The position numbers were made by a program, and so were the translations under genes. The notes beneath the pieces were generated by a model. That model was given only the letters and a program-made list of their open reading frames with translations. It was not told the origin of the DNA and searched no databases. 64,000 bases of DNA, from the NCBI GenBank assembly GCA_003169695.1, contig PNAS01000075.1, positions 1-64,000 of the forward strand. The letters run 5' to 3'. Origin of the DNA: Spartobacteria bacterium (GTDB taxonomy: Bacteria > Verrucomicrobiota > Verrucomicrobiia > Chthoniobacterales > UBA10450). Shown one piece after another: positions 8,522 through 17,844 of the stretch; position 1 is the first letter of the stretch; each line of letters starts with the position of its first letter.

Positions 8522-9700
8522 ATGGCCGGCCTTGTCGTCAAACCTCGCGCGCGAATTTTGCATGGCCACGACTGGGTGTTCTCCGGAGAGGTCCTCAAGG
8601 CATTTGGAAATCCCGCCGATGGTGACGTTATTTCGCTGAAAGATGGAAGAGACCGCCTGATCGGCAGCGCGATTTATAACAGCAAATCGCAGATCGTCGC
8701 GCGGCGATTCTCGCGGCGGCGGCAGGATCTCGACCTCGATTTTTTCAAACGCCGGATTGCGCAAGCGATGGATTATCGGAAGCGGCGCGGCATCGACCCG
8801 CGACTATGCCGCGTTGTCTGGAGCGAGAGCGATGGATTGCCCGGTGTGATCGTCGATCGCTACGGAAATCACGCGGTCTTGCAAACGCTGACGCTGGCGA
8901 TGGATATGCGAAAGAGTCTGATTCTGGAGGCGTTGAAGGCGGCAGGCGAGGCGCCTGCCCTGCAATCAATCATCGAGCGCAACGACGCTCCGGTAAGACG
9001 GGCGGAAGGGATGGAGCTACAGAGCGGAGTCTTGATGGGAGAACCGCCGGGCGAAACGGAAATCGAGATCGCTGGCTTGCGCCTCATTGTCGACCTCTTG
9101 CACGCGCAGAAGACGGGCTTCTACCTGGATCAATTGGCGCATTACGAAACCATCGCACGCCATGCGCACGGGCGACGCGTCCTGGATTGTTTTACGAATC
9201 AGGGCGCATTCGCGCTCGCTTGCGCGCGGGCGGGCGCATCGAAGGTAACCGCTGTGGAAGCGAGCGCGGAAAGTATCGCGAGCGCGCAGCGAAACGGAGC
9301 GCGCAACAAACTGCGCGTCGACTGGATTGAACAAGACGTATTTCAATTCGTGCGCGCGGCGGAGAAAACCGAAGCCGAATACGATCTGATTATTCTCGAT
9401 CCCCCTTCTTTCACGAAAACGAAAGGCGGATTGCACGACGCGTTGCGCGGCTATCGCGAGCTGCACGTGCGGGCATTCAAGCTCCTCTCGCGCGACGGAG
9501 TACTCGCAACTTTTTCCTGCTCGCATCACGTGAGCGAATCCCTTTTCTACCAGACGATTGCGGACGCGCTGGTCGATGCACGCCGGTCCGCCCGCAGGCT
9601 GTGTCGTTTCGAGCAAGCGCTCGATCATCCGGTCCTTCCAACGTTGCCCGAAACAGAGTACTTCAAGGGCGTGCTCCTCGAGATGATGCCCGGCAGATGA
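8522..9700 (+). CDS. rlmI: 23S rRNA (cytosine-C5)-methyltransferase, RlmI family
   Basis: The 392-residue cytoplasmic enzyme should methylate a cytosine of 23S rRNA (C1962 in E. coli) using SAM. An N-terminal PUA-like domain (AGLVVKPRARILHGHDWVFSGEV) is followed by the RlmI central domain. The SAM motif is RVLDCFTNQGAFALACARAGA, then VTAVEAS. The m5C motif IV is LIILDPPSFTKTKGG, with the catalytic Cys in FSCSHHVS. I start at ATG 8522 because the 24 codons upstream read through the dispersed repeat. The C-terminus (EMMPGR) also survives as a damaged copy at 12233-12333. A second methyltransferase follows on the same strand. Confidence 0.93.
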   Translation: MAGLVVKPRARILHGHDWVFSGEVLKAFGNPADGDVISLKDGRDRLIGSAIYNSKSQIVARRFSRRRQDLDLDFFKRRIAQAMDYRKRRGIDPRLCRVVWSESDGLPGVIVDRYGNHAVLQTLTLAMDMRKSLILEALKAAGEAPALQSIIERNDAPVRRAEGMELQSGVLMGEPPGETEIEIAGLRLIVDLLHAQKTGFYLDQLAHYETIARHAHGRRVLDCFTNQGAFALACARAGASKVTAVEASAESIASAQRNGARNKLRVDWIEQDVFQFVRAAEKTEAEYDLIILDPPSFTKTKGGLHDALRGYRELHVRAFKLLSRDGVLATFSCSHHVSESLFYQTIADALVDARRSARRLCRFEQALDHPVLPTLPETEYFKGVLLEMMPGR

Positions 9701-9758
9701 AGGCGCCCAAGTCGGAAAAGCCTGTGGGCTGCAACCACGACGTTTTGGGATTTCTCGA

Positions 9759-10457
9759 ATGAGATCGGATTTGACATCAGAGTTCGCGAAATTGGCGCCG
9801 TGGGTCTTCCAGTTTCGGATCGACGGACATGACTATGGTGGCGCAATCAGCGCAGCCGGCGACGTGCGAGTGGAGCGGTTTTTTCGCTTCGCGCCCAACG
9901 CGGCAAACATTCTCGAACTCGGCGCGCTGGAAGGAGCGCACACATTTATCCTGGCGGGGCGTCCCGGCGTAAAACGGGTCCTGGCCCTCGAAGGCCGCGA
10001 GGTGAACCTCCGCAAGGCCCGATTCGTTCAGGAACTTTTGCGAGTGGAAAACGCTGAATTCCTGCAAACCAACCTCGAGGAGGGAGACTTGGCGGCGCTC
10101 GGAGAGTTCGATGCCGTCTTTTGTTCCGGTCTCTTATATCACCTGCCGGAACCGTGGCATCTGATCGAACAACTCCCGGCCATTGCACCGAAGCTTTTCA
10201 TCTGGACCCACTATGCGGCGGAGTCCGAAGCGGAGATCCTTCCCGGCGGCAGGCGAGGCAAAATCCATTTCGAAGGTGGAGCAGATGAACCGCTCAGTGG
10301 CATGTCTTCCACCGCGACATGGCTGACGCTAGGATCCTTAATCACATCGCTGACCACGAGTGGATATGAGAGCGTCCACGTGATCCACAATGATCCGACG
10401 CATGCAAACGGACCGGCGGTTACGATCGGCGCTACGATCAATGAGCTCTCGCGATAG
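9759..10457 (+). CDS. SAM-dependent methyltransferase, DUF1698-like
   Basis: The 232-residue protein has a SAM-binding Rossmann core: NILELGALEGAHTFILAG at about residues 50-67, VLALEGREVNLRKA, and the motif IV-like FDAVFCSGLLYHLPEPWHLI. The LLYHLPEPW segment resembles the CmoB/DUF1698 group and many glycan or tailoring methyltransferases. The N-terminal FQFRIDGHDYGG is typical of relatives that act in cell-surface glycan clusters. Substrate unknown. It lies 58 bases after rlmI on the same strand and ends ten bases before the convergent glycosyltransferase. Confidence 0.85.
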   Translation: MRSDLTSEFAKLAPWVFQFRIDGHDYGGAISAAGDVRVERFFRFAPNAANILELGALEGAHTFILAGRPGVKRVLALEGREVNLRKARFVQELLRVENAEFLQTNLEEGDLAALGEFDAVFCSGLLYHLPEPWHLIEQLPAIAPKLFIWTHYAAESEAEILPGGRRGKIHFEGGADEPLSGMSSTATWLTLGSLITSLTTSGYESVHVIHNDPTHANGPAVTIGATINELSR

Positions 10458-10466
10458 CGATCAGGC

Positions 10467-12083
10467 TCATTCCAGGACATTGCCTTTCAAGATGAGAATG
10501 CGTTCATCGTTGGTTCGCCACAGATAAGGCACGACCGGAGTCACGATCAGCCCGAAATCTGCCCGAACCGCTAGCGGTAAGACTTTCGACTTCCAACGAT
10601 CACGATAGGCAGACCAACGATTTGGATCGCTAGCATAGCGGAGATCGAATTCACCGGTCACGATGTAATCGAAGCGCTGCCGTTCAAGAAGGTCCGCAGC
10701 TTCGAACCAGGGAATGACCGTGGACCGGGCCGCGATCCGTTTCCATTCAGCCGGCAAAATCGAAAGCTCCCGGATGCCGAGAACCGTCTCTTCTTTCGTG
10801 GCATGTTGCTGGAGCCAATCAACAGCCTGAATACGACTATCCCGATGCGCCATTCGGCGCTGCACCTGCCGGAATGACGAGAGGGCGAGGGAAACGATGC
10901 AGCCGGCAATTAATGCAACGGTTACAACGAAGCGCAGCCATGGATGCGCTCCTCTGCGCGCCCAATCGATGAGATCAGAAAATGCGATCGCGGCCGCGAT
11001 ACACAAAGGCGGAACGAGAGGCAAAAAACTGCGGAAGGGTCGAAAGGACTGACCCATGAACGACGCGATAAGCATGGCGGCAAAACAAATCCAACCAAGC
11101 GCGACGGCTCGTGTGTTTCTTTGCCGCAGCATCAAGATGATCCCTACAGACCCAATGAGGAGTAAGGGCGCACCCAGTTCGAGCGTTGAGATCGCCTGAA
11201 CGAAGTAACCCTGCGGCGAAGGACGCCGGCCATAGTCCCGAAGATTAGCCAAAATGTCGCGCCAGACCGTGATCGGCTTAAGAAAAGTCATCGGTGCACC
11301 CAGGAGGATTCCAAGAACAAGTCCTCCGGCTGCTGGAAAAAATAATCGAAGACGGCGCGACCATCCAACCGGGAGTATTAAGATAGTTGTGATAACAGCC
11401 ATGCCGACGGTCGCGGCAGGGTATTTCGAGGCAAAGGCAAGTCCGGTCGCCAATCCTGCGAGCGCGACGTCTCGCCAAACTGGTTTGCTCGCTTCCGCCT
11501 GGATTCGAGCGCAAAGGTAAAGGGCTACGAGCACAAAAAAAGTCGCGAACGTATCCACGATCACGATCGACGCGCGGGTCACGAGCGCCGGACATACCGC
11601 CACTAGAAGCATCGCCAGGAGGCGGGCACGATCCTTGGCCAGTCGCGCCGCGAAAGTCCCGGCTAGAATCACGCTGGCAATGCTCAGGCAAGCAGTCGCT
11701 GTCCGGCCGGCGACAATTAGTTCGACCGGTGCGATGAAATCATAATTCAGTTTCGAGGACGGAAGGTCGCGCTCGTGTGGAAGGTCTTCTTGAAAACGGT
11801 GACCATGAAAATGGTGATAGAATCCTCCATAAGAAAGCAAGGTCACGCCGGCGCAATAGGCCGGGAGGGCTGGTAAACCGTACCAGTAAACATCGAGACT
11901 GCGATTGTTAAACGCGTCGATCGTTTGATGAAGCACGTGACCCTCGTCGACATAGTCGCTGTAAGGCAAGCCAGATCGAATTGGCAAAACTCGGAACAAT
12001 ATCGCCAGGGCAAGAATCGCACCCCAGCAAATCCAGTGGAGGATACGCTCCTTTGCAAACGACTCGCGCGACAACACCATCAT
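10467..12083 (-). CDS. Membrane glycosyltransferase, ArnT/PMT (GT39/GT83) type
   Basis: The 538-residue polytopic protein has about eleven hydrophobic segments. The first outer loop carries YSDYVDEGHVLHQ, which matches the acidic (D/E)E motif used by GT-C glycosyltransferases. A conserved region FASKYPA (first cytoplasmic loop) and a soluble C-terminal part (residues about 430-538) follow. It would transfer a sugar from a polyprenyl-phosphate donor outside the cytoplasmic membrane. I start at ATG 12083 (MMVLSRESF); the 16 codons further upstream (MNVQARMSNLQFPEIS) come from a dispersed repeat. Acceptor unknown; neighbours are methyl- and glycosyltransferases. Confidence 0.85.
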   Translation of the reverse strand: MMVLSRESFAKERILHWICWGAILALAILFRVLPIRSGLPYSDYVDEGHVLHQTIDAFNNRSLDVYWYGLPALPAYCAGVTLLSYGGFYHHFHGHRFQEDLPHERDLPSSKLNYDFIAPVELIVAGRTATACLSIASVILAGTFAARLAKDRARLLAMLLVAVCPALVTRASIVIVDTFATFFVLVALYLCARIQAEASKPVWRDVALAGLATGLAFASKYPAATVGMAVITTILILPVGWSRRLRLFFPAAGGLVLGILLGAPMTFLKPITVWRDILANLRDYGRRPSPQGYFVQAISTLELGAPLLLIGSVGIILMLRQRNTRAVALGWICFAAMLIASFMGQSFRPFRSFLPLVPPLCIAAAIAFSDLIDWARRGAHPWLRFVVTVALIAGCIVSLALSSFRQVQRRMAHRDSRIQAVDWLQQHATKEETVLGIRELSILPAEWKRIAARSTVIPWFEAADLLERQRFDYIVTGEFDLRYASDPNRWSAYRDRWKSKVLPLAVRADFGLIVTPVVPYLWRTNDERILILKGNVLE

Positions 12084-12102
12084 ACTAATCTCGGGGAATT
12101 GA

Positions 12103-12136
12103 AGGTTGGACATCCGTGCTTGGACATTCAACGTTG
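12103..12136. repeat. ACGTTCGA-type dispersed repeat
   Basis: GGTTGGACATCCGTGCTTGG and ACATTCAACGTTGA resemble the element between purC and rlmI. It underlies the putative extra N-terminal codons of the ArnT/PMT-like gene. Confidence 0.5.
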
Positions 12137-12137
12137 A

Positions 12138-12224
12138 TTTAGGTTACACCGGAGGGTGACGCGATCGCGTGGCGGAAATTGTGACGCAGAGGGAGCGCCG
12201 GGTTTTGATACTGGTGTAATGGCC
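12138..12224 (+). pseudogene. Copy of the 3' end of the FkbM methyltransferase gene
   Basis: From about 12138 to 12224 the plus strand nearly repeats 15497-15579, the last codons of the FkbM gene plus 40 bases downstream. The run GCGATCGCGTGGCGGAAATT is identical in both and the surrounding CCGGAGGGTGA.GCGATCG matches. Only the tail PEGDAIAWRKL-stop equivalent is present, so this is a scrap of a duplicated and mostly deleted gene. Confidence 0.8.
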
Positions 12225-12232
12225 CGTCCGCC

Positions 12233-12333
12233 GGCTACGTCGCTTCGAGCAAGCGCTAGATCATCCGGCGCTGCCGACGATTTCCAGAGACAGAATATTT
12301 CAGAGGTGTTTTGTTCGAGATGGCAATGTCATG
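12233..12333 (+). pseudogene. Copy of the 3' end of rlmI
   Basis: This stretch aligns with 9595-9700. It keeps CGAGCAAGCGCT.GATCATCCGG and, after a one-base deletion, the codons for ETEYFRGVLFEMA against ETEYFKGVLLEM in intact rlmI. The frame shift and missing 5' part show it is non-functional. It directly follows the FkbM-tail scrap. Confidence 0.82.
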
Positions 12334-12423
12334 ACGTGCGCGCGGTGGATATTCGTCGCGGGGAAAACTTCAAGGGTCTTGCAATGGACCGACGCAACAG
12401 TCGCCTCTTGCCGGCTCTATTGA

Positions 12424-14067
12424 ATGGGTGAGCGTGTCTCTAACATGCTCCGAATGATTCCGTACGCTCGGAAGTTTTCACAAACCGGATTTGCTGTGGT
12501 GATCGCGACACTGATCGCGTTGAAACTTTGGCTCGTGCACGCCGAGGATATTATCGGAAGCGCAACGCAGTATGACGCGCTCTGGTACGTTCGTTCGGCC
12601 AGCCATTGGTATTGGTATGCGCCCTACACCTGGACTGCATTTGTGCGGCCGTGCGCGTATCCTTTATGGATCGCGGTCATTCATCTGCTGCATGTTCCGC
12701 TGCGGCTCGCGATTGAACTACTTCAAGTAGGCGGCGCGCTCGTGCTTCTGATTGCTCTGCGCAGAATGGGCACCAATCGCTGGGTGAGCAGCGTGTGCTT
12801 TGCGGCCATCTGCTTCCACCCAGCGGGCTTCCAGCTCGATGACTATACGATGTCCGACACATTTTACGCGGCTGCCCTGTGGTATGTGCTCGGCGGTTTG
12901 TTGCTTACGGCCGGGACGCGACGCACGTGGATTGCCATCGGAACAGGTCTTGCGATCGCGATCCTTTGGAATACGCGTGAAGAAGGTCTGCTCATCGTGG
13001 CCATGGTGGTGATCTGGTCGGCAATATTTTTTGCTCATGAAAAAAACCATGGCGGCTCAACGCGCCTGACACTTGCGCGGATCACAGGACCGATCGTCGT
13101 GACATGCGCCGTCGCCGCGGTGGCGATCATCGGTGTTTATACGACAAATTACTTCGTCTACCGCTCCTTCGCGCGGTCCGAAATGACGGCGCGCAGCTTT
13201 CAATCGTTGTTTCACAGTCTCCTGCGGATCCGACCTTCCGAGCCAAAGAGGTACGTGCCCATTACGAGCGACACGTTGCAGCGCGCTTTCAAGGTGAGTC
13301 CTACCTTCGCGGAACTTCGGACGCAATTCGACGGGCCTCTCGGTGAAGCGTGGCGCATCGAAACCTATCATCGCGTGGGGGTGCGTAACGAGATTGGCGT
13401 CGGCTGGATCGTCTGGGCGACGCGTCAGGCCGCAAGCGCCGTCGGCGTGTTCGACACCGCGGAAAAATCGCAGCGCTTCTTTAAGAAGGCGGCACGGGAA
13501 ATTAATTCCGCGTGCGACGACGGCCGCTTACCGACCCGATTCGTCGTGGATGGTTTTCTGGATCCGTTGGTGCAAAGTGGCGGTTTGAGCACGCTGCCGA
13601 ACTCCATTATGCGCGTGGGCGCCAGATGCTTCACCCGCTGGCCGATAGGCTCGATCGGCGATGACGAGATCTTGACCCCAGCTGAAGCTTCGCTTTACGA
13701 CGAGATGACGCTCCGCCGTTCAGCTGGAGTTCCGCAGAGGATCGGCCTCGCTGTCTCGCTTGAGAATTTGATCGGGCGTTATCATTTCATCGCTGTTTTT
13801 CTGCTTCATTTGCTCGCGATCGTTGCACTAACATCACTTGCGATTTTTCGACGCGGAGCAGGAGGCTCTACCGGCGTTGGGATAGCGATCTTTCTGCTCG
13901 GGAGCGCCGTGTTTTTGCGAGTGCTTCTACTTGCCTGGCTTGATGCGACTGCGTTTGACGCCACCGGCGACCGATTTCTCTTTCCGGTTCTGCCGCTGTG
14001 GACCGTCGTGCTCGTACTCACAATAGGGCATGCCTTGGCGCGGGCTCGGCTCGAGCGAGAAACGTGA
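12424..14067 (+). CDS. Polytopic membrane protein, possible GT-C fold glycosyltransferase
   Basis: The 547-residue protein has about ten hydrophobic segments, and no close family name can be given. Near the N-terminus, after a first membrane helix, sits the acidic loop GSATQYDALWYVRSASH, in the position where GT-C enzymes keep a catalytic Asp. The loops LDDYTMSDTFY and TREEGLL recall the arrangement of polyprenyl-phosphate glycosyltransferases. A large extracytoplasmic region spans about residues 240-440, then four helices end the protein. Start could be ATG 12424, 12445 or 12454. Flanked by gene scraps; context suggests surface-glycan assembly. Confidence 0.75.
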   Translation: MGERVSNMLRMIPYARKFSQTGFAVVIATLIALKLWLVHAEDIIGSATQYDALWYVRSASHWYWYAPYTWTAFVRPCAYPLWIAVIHLLHVPLRLAIELLQVGGALVLLIALRRMGTNRWVSSVCFAAICFHPAGFQLDDYTMSDTFYAAALWYVLGGLLLTAGTRRTWIAIGTGLAIAILWNTREEGLLIVAMVVIWSAIFFAHEKNHGGSTRLTLARITGPIVVTCAVAAVAIIGVYTTNYFVYRSFARSEMTARSFQSLFHSLLRIRPSEPKRYVPITSDTLQRAFKVSPTFAELRTQFDGPLGEAWRIETYHRVGVRNEIGVGWIVWATRQAASAVGVFDTAEKSQRFFKKAAREINSACDDGRLPTRFVVDGFLDPLVQSGGLSTLPNSIMRVGARCFTRWPIGSIGDDEILTPAEASLYDEMTLRRSAGVPQRIGLAVSLENLIGRYHFIAVFLLHLLAIVALTSLAIFRRGAGGSTGVGIAIFLLGSAVFLRVLLLAWLDATAFDATGDRFLFPVLPLWTVVLVLTIGHALARARLERET

Positions 14068-14429
14068 ATGAAACTGCCGCGGCTATTGGCCGTCATCACC
14101 GTTGGCGCGCTCGCGCCATTTTTGTGCAAGGCGTTTGACATCGACGCTTAACCCGTACGGTTTTGTGGTGAACTGGTCCTCGATGGCGCAGCCTATGTGG
14201 CTTCCGACGCAAAATCCGCCGCTCTGTTTGTACCGCATTGCCATCATTGCTTCCGTGGTGTGCTGGAATGAGGTGGGACTGCACGCTGCATTCATGTTGC
14301 CGGCAATCGCGGCGGTACTGAGAACCTTCGCGATTGCAAAGCCGCTGATCGCGCTTCCCGCGTCTGCGGATATGACCGCCGTAGCGGTGCACACGGTCGG
14401 GAGCTTAACGAGTGCGGCAGCGGACAACC
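14068..14429. other. Gap with a decayed glycosyltransferase-like scrap
   Basis: About 360 bases lie between two plus-strand genes. Near 14323-14412 the plus strand reads FAIAKPLIALPASADM..VAVHTVGSLTS in one frame. This aligns with the start of the GT8-like gene at 15695 (FALTEDSTAFRQYAEM..VAVHTARKFTS), and GCGGTGCACACGG is identical at the DNA level. It is most likely a degenerate copy of that gene's 5' end. Open frames of about 114 codons on both strands otherwise look uncoded. Confidence 0.5.
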
Positions 14430-15539
14430 ATGCAAGCGCACGCTGACTTCATTTTTCATCTCGACGAACCGCGCGAGCAATTCCGCGCGGGACGGATGCC
14501 TCTGCGCGGGTGGGTCACGACCCAACGGGAACTGAGCGACCTTCGACTTTGCGGCCGGACGGAGCGAAATCTCGGGCTGGAGGAGCGACCAGACGTGCGC
14601 CGGGCGTTTCCGAATTATTCGTTCGCCACGGGCTTTCATGATGAAGTCGATCCGCGCGATCTTCATGAAGGCGCGCTGCATTTTACTTTCGCAGTCGGCG
14701 GCGCCTTACACAGGGCGATCGAGCGTCTTTCTCCGCCGCCTTCGACGCCTTCCGGTTTATCGCGCGCATGGGCGCAATTCTGTCGCTTCATCGCGCTGCA
14801 GCGCTTGCGTCTTGCGCACAGTTCCCGTTCGCGCTGGAATGCCGCGCTCTCCGCCTTTCTGCTCGACGTCCAGATGACCCGCGGAGCGGTTTTTCGTCGC
14901 GACGAAGCCAATCGGCTCATCGCGCTCTTCGCCGACGTTTTTCCAGAAGCATTCGTCGTGCAGATTGGCGCCAACGATGGGGCGGCGGGCGATCCACTGG
15001 TCGATTTGTTCTCGAAAACACGCTGGAGCGGACTGCTTGTTGAACCAGTACCCGATCTCTACGAAACGCTGGCGGCGCGTTATCGCGATCGACCCGGCGT
15101 ACGAGTGGAACGCGCCGCCGTCTCGACGCGTGATGGAGAAGCGCCGCTTTATCGTCTGCGCAGTGTGCCGGGTAAGACGCCGGAATGGTTCAATCAGCTG
15201 GCGACATTGAATCGCGAGGTGCTTTTCAGACATCGCTCGTCCATTCCGGAGATCGATTCGCTCCTGATCGAGGAGCGCGTTCCGACGGTGCGGCTCGATA
15301 CGCTACTGGTCCGGCATGGCGTTTCGCGGATCGATCTGCTCGTGATCGACACGGAAGGCCACGACTCCGAAATCTTGCGCTCGCTCGATTTCACGCGCTT
15401 TCGGCCGGTGTTGTTGATGTTCGAACACCAGCATCTTTCCGCAGACGACAAAACGGCCGCCTATGCGCTGCTGGAAACGTGCGGATACAGGTTCCAGGAA
15501 ACTCCGGAGGGTGATGCGATCGCGTGGCGGAAATTGTAA
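14430..15539 (+). CDS. FkbM family methyltransferase with N-terminal accessory domain
   Basis: The 369-residue protein ends in an FkbM-type methyltransferase (about residues 150-369). Its SAM site is FVVQIGANDGAAGDPLVDLF, followed by GLLVEPVPDLYETL, ERAAVS and VPTVRLDTLLVRHG...IDLLVIDTEGHDSEIL, the usual FkbM order. These enzymes O-methylate sugars or polyketides. The first 100 residues form a separate, probably beta-rich domain (FHLDEP...GWV..RELSDLRLCG...) that I cannot name. Start chosen at ATG 14430; ATG 14412 would add six codons. A damaged copy of its 3' end lies at 12138. The GT8-like gene follows, suggesting joint glycan modification. Confidence 0.87.
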   Translation: MQAHADFIFHLDEPREQFRAGRMPLRGWVTTQRELSDLRLCGRTERNLGLEERPDVRRAFPNYSFATGFHDEVDPRDLHEGALHFTFAVGGALHRAIERLSPPPSTPSGLSRAWAQFCRFIALQRLRLAHSSRSRWNAALSAFLLDVQMTRGAVFRRDEANRLIALFADVFPEAFVVQIGANDGAAGDPLVDLFSKTRWSGLLVEPVPDLYETLAARYRDRPGVRVERAAVSTRDGEAPLYRLRSVPGKTPEWFNQLATLNREVLFRHRSSIPEIDSLLIEERVPTVRLDTLLVRHGVSRIDLLVIDTEGHDSEILRSLDFTRFRPVLLMFEHQHLSADDKTAAYALLETCGYRFQETPEGDAIAWRKL

Positions 15540-15694
15540 CGCAGCGTGAGCACCGTGTCTCAGTGCTGGTGAAATGGCCACCTTCTTTCAGGACTAGGAT
15601 CCGTCTGTCGCTAGTCCACCAAAGAAAATATTTGGTCTCCGCATGTGCCTTGGACACTTGATCTGAACGCGAACCGGAGTCGAATCCCGTAATC

Positions 15695-16486
15695 ATGCAG
15701 TGGTTTTTTGCTCTCACCGAAGATTCGACCGCGTTTCGGCAATACGCCGAGATGATTATGGTCGCGGTGCACACGGCCAGGAAATTTACCTCGCTCGTCC
15801 CGCACTGCATTTACGACGGCGGCGATAATGATTTCACCGAGTGGTTAACAAATCACGACGTGCGGATTATTCGGCACCGCACTTTTCTCCGCGAGCCCCT
15901 GACGGAACTGGGCCAGCGCAAAGGAAATCCTCATCTCGCGCCGGCGCTTTCGGGCGCCTTCTCTCGCGTGGAACTCCCGGAGATCGTGGAGCGGCTGGGC
16001 GGCGCCACCCGTATTCTCTATACGGACTGCGATGTGATTTTCGCCGCTGAGGTGGTCCCCGAGCTGGAGACAACCCCTTGCAAATATTTCGCTGTCGCTC
16101 CGGAATCGACGCAGGACGATTACGTGAATATGAACACGGGCGTGATGCTGATGAATACGGATCGCTTGCGTGAAAGTCTGCCGGAATTGCGCGAATATAT
16201 TTCGAAAAATCTCGCGGCGCTCGAAAGCGAAGCGTGGGACCAGGCAGCCTATCGCCGCTTCTACCGTGACAGCGACGGCCCGCTCTGGGATCGGCTGCGA
16301 CCGGAACTGAACTGGAAACCGTACTGGGGAGAAAATGCGCAGGCGAAAATCATTCATTTCCACGGACCCAAGCCGTTTCAGCGGGAGCACTTCGAATCGC
16401 ATTGGCCAGAGCTCATACCTTTGACCGGCGGCAACTTTTATGCACTGGCGGAACAGTGGTCCGAGCTGCTGCGTGGAGCTCGTTAA
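15695..16486 (+). CDS. GT8-like glycosyltransferase
   Basis: The 263-residue cytoplasmic protein shows GT-A fold, family 8-like features. LPEIVERLGGATRILYTDCDVIF contains the DxD metal/nucleotide-sugar motif (TDCDV, about residue 109). It is followed by YVNMNTGVMLMN, the conserved N-x-G-V segment, and ends with AKIIHFHGPKPF, where the late His completes metal binding. It would transfer a hexose or related sugar from a nucleotide donor. It lies 155 bases downstream of the FkbM methyltransferase. That gap holds no gene, but its first 40 bases are the sequence duplicated at 12190-12224. The acceptor is unknown. Confidence 0.85.
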   Translation: MQWFFALTEDSTAFRQYAEMIMVAVHTARKFTSLVPHCIYDGGDNDFTEWLTNHDVRIIRHRTFLREPLTELGQRKGNPHLAPALSGAFSRVELPEIVERLGGATRILYTDCDVIFAAEVVPELETTPCKYFAVAPESTQDDYVNMNTGVMLMNTDRLRESLPELREYISKNLAALESEAWDQAAYRRFYRDSDGPLWDRLRPELNWKPYWGENAQAKIIHFHGPKPFQREHFESHWPELIPLTGGNFYALAEQWSELLRGAR

Positions 16487-16547
16487 TTCCGAAAATCGCC
16501 CGGGGAAAATTGAGGAATTCTGAAGTTTCGCCAGCCGATACCGCTGG

Positions 16548-17717
16548 TCAGTGGGCACGAGTCTGTTTTTGCATCATCCAGCGGCCAACCGGTTCGCGCA
16601 GACGTGTGCAACGCACTTCAAAGAATCGATAAAGAAGGCCGCTGAACATGATGGTCGCGCCGAGCTCGAGAGCGAAAAACCCAAAAGCCTGAAAAATTGA
16701 CTTTTGCCAGGCCGGGAAAAGATAACGATCGATCAAGGTGAAGATTGGCAAGTGCGCGAGGTACATCGCGTAGGACCAAAGAGCGATCTTTCGGACAGAC
16801 CAACTGGCGATGTTCTCGTGCGCGCGCGTCCAACCCGCAGCGGCGGGCAGCAGGAGGGCAAAACCCAGGGAAACAAGGTTGAATCGAAAGGTGCGCGCAA
16901 AAAACGAATCTGGGGCGTAGGCAAGGCGGCCGTCGTGAATTCGCCAGAGCGCAACGTAAATGATGAGCAAAAGCGTTGCCCCAATAATTGCGAGAGCTCG
17001 GGCATGGCGTAGCCAAAGATTCGGCCAGCGACTCGCGGCCCACGCGGCGAACATCCCGATCATAATGGCATCGAAACGGCCCACCACCACGAAGCGCTGC
17101 CATTGATCCCACGCGTGGTCGGCGATTTGCGCACTAAAAACACGCGCAATAGTGGAAAACAGGTAAAAGGTGGCCGCCGAAACAATGAAAACGCGGTCGA
17201 ACTTTCGCACGAGAAATAGCCCCGCCGCCAACGTCGCTGGAAAAAGCAAATAGAACCATTCTTCGATCGCCAGACTCCATGATTCGCCAAAAAAAGTCAG
17301 CCGATTCGACGTGAAAGTGCGCAGGAATAGTCCGTGTTGAGCGATCTCTCCGGGAAGGAGCGAATGGTGACGGAGACGGTATTCAATCGCGACGTTTACA
17401 GCCAGGAAGAGAAGGAAAAGCGGAAGGGTGCGAAACCATCGACGGAAATAGAACAAAAGCAGTGTCCGCGGATTGCCAATGGCGGGACCTGTGCGGAGCA
17501 GAATTTGGCCGATTAAAAAGCCACTCAGGACAAAAAACAGTTCCACGCCATAAAAGCCGCCATGACCAAAAAAGCCGAGCGCGGCTCCGAGATGGGGATA
17601 GAGAACACCGAACGAGTGGGCAAGGACCACGGCGAAGACCGCGGCCGCCCGCAACGCGTCCAGCCCAAAGACGCGACGGTGAGCAGGCGCGGTGAGGTCT
17701 TGGCCGTCGGTACTCAT
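16548..17717 (-). CDS. Acyltransferase 3 family membrane protein (OafA/YrhL type)
   Basis: The 389-residue protein has about ten membrane segments and the acyltransferase-3 landmarks. These are an N-terminal GLDALRAAAVFAVVLAHS with the catalytic His, then GVELFFVLSGFLIG, RRWFRTLPLF, and FFGESWSLAIEEWFYLLFP in the middle. It would transfer acyl groups, often O-acetyl, to surface glycans or lipids at the cytoplasmic membrane. I start at ATG 17717 (MSTDGQ); the longer frame begins with TTG. It is convergent with the GT8-like gene, 61 bases apart, and closes the glycan block. Confidence 0.92.
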   Translation of the reverse strand: MSTDGQDLTAPAHRRVFGLDALRAAAVFAVVLAHSFGVLYPHLGAALGFFGHGGFYGVELFFVLSGFLIGQILLRTGPAIGNPRTLLLFYFRRWFRTLPLFLLFLAVNVAIEYRLRHHSLLPGEIAQHGLFLRTFTSNRLTFFGESWSLAIEEWFYLLFPATLAAGLFLVRKFDRVFIVSAATFYLFSTIARVFSAQIADHAWDQWQRFVVVGRFDAIMIGMFAAWAASRWPNLWLRHARALAIIGATLLLIIYVALWRIHDGRLAYAPDSFFARTFRFNLVSLGFALLLPAAAGWTRAHENIASWSVRKIALWSYAMYLAHLPIFTLIDRYLFPAWQKSIFQAFGFFALELGATIMFSGLLYRFFEVRCTRLREPVGRWMMQKQTRAH

Positions 17718-17844
17718 GAAAAGCAATTCTATTGTGACGGGAAAGGTTTTGTAAAACTTGTGGAATTCTAATGGCGGACCATTAAGGTCAGTTCATCGGG
17801 CTCGGCTAAAAAAAGCGAGCCCGTCTCAGCATTAATAGATTGCC

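Noticed and set aside
15660-15690. T-arm-like CGGAGTCGAATCCCG
   Set aside because: The loop is one base short and no acceptor or anticodon arms can be drawn around it.
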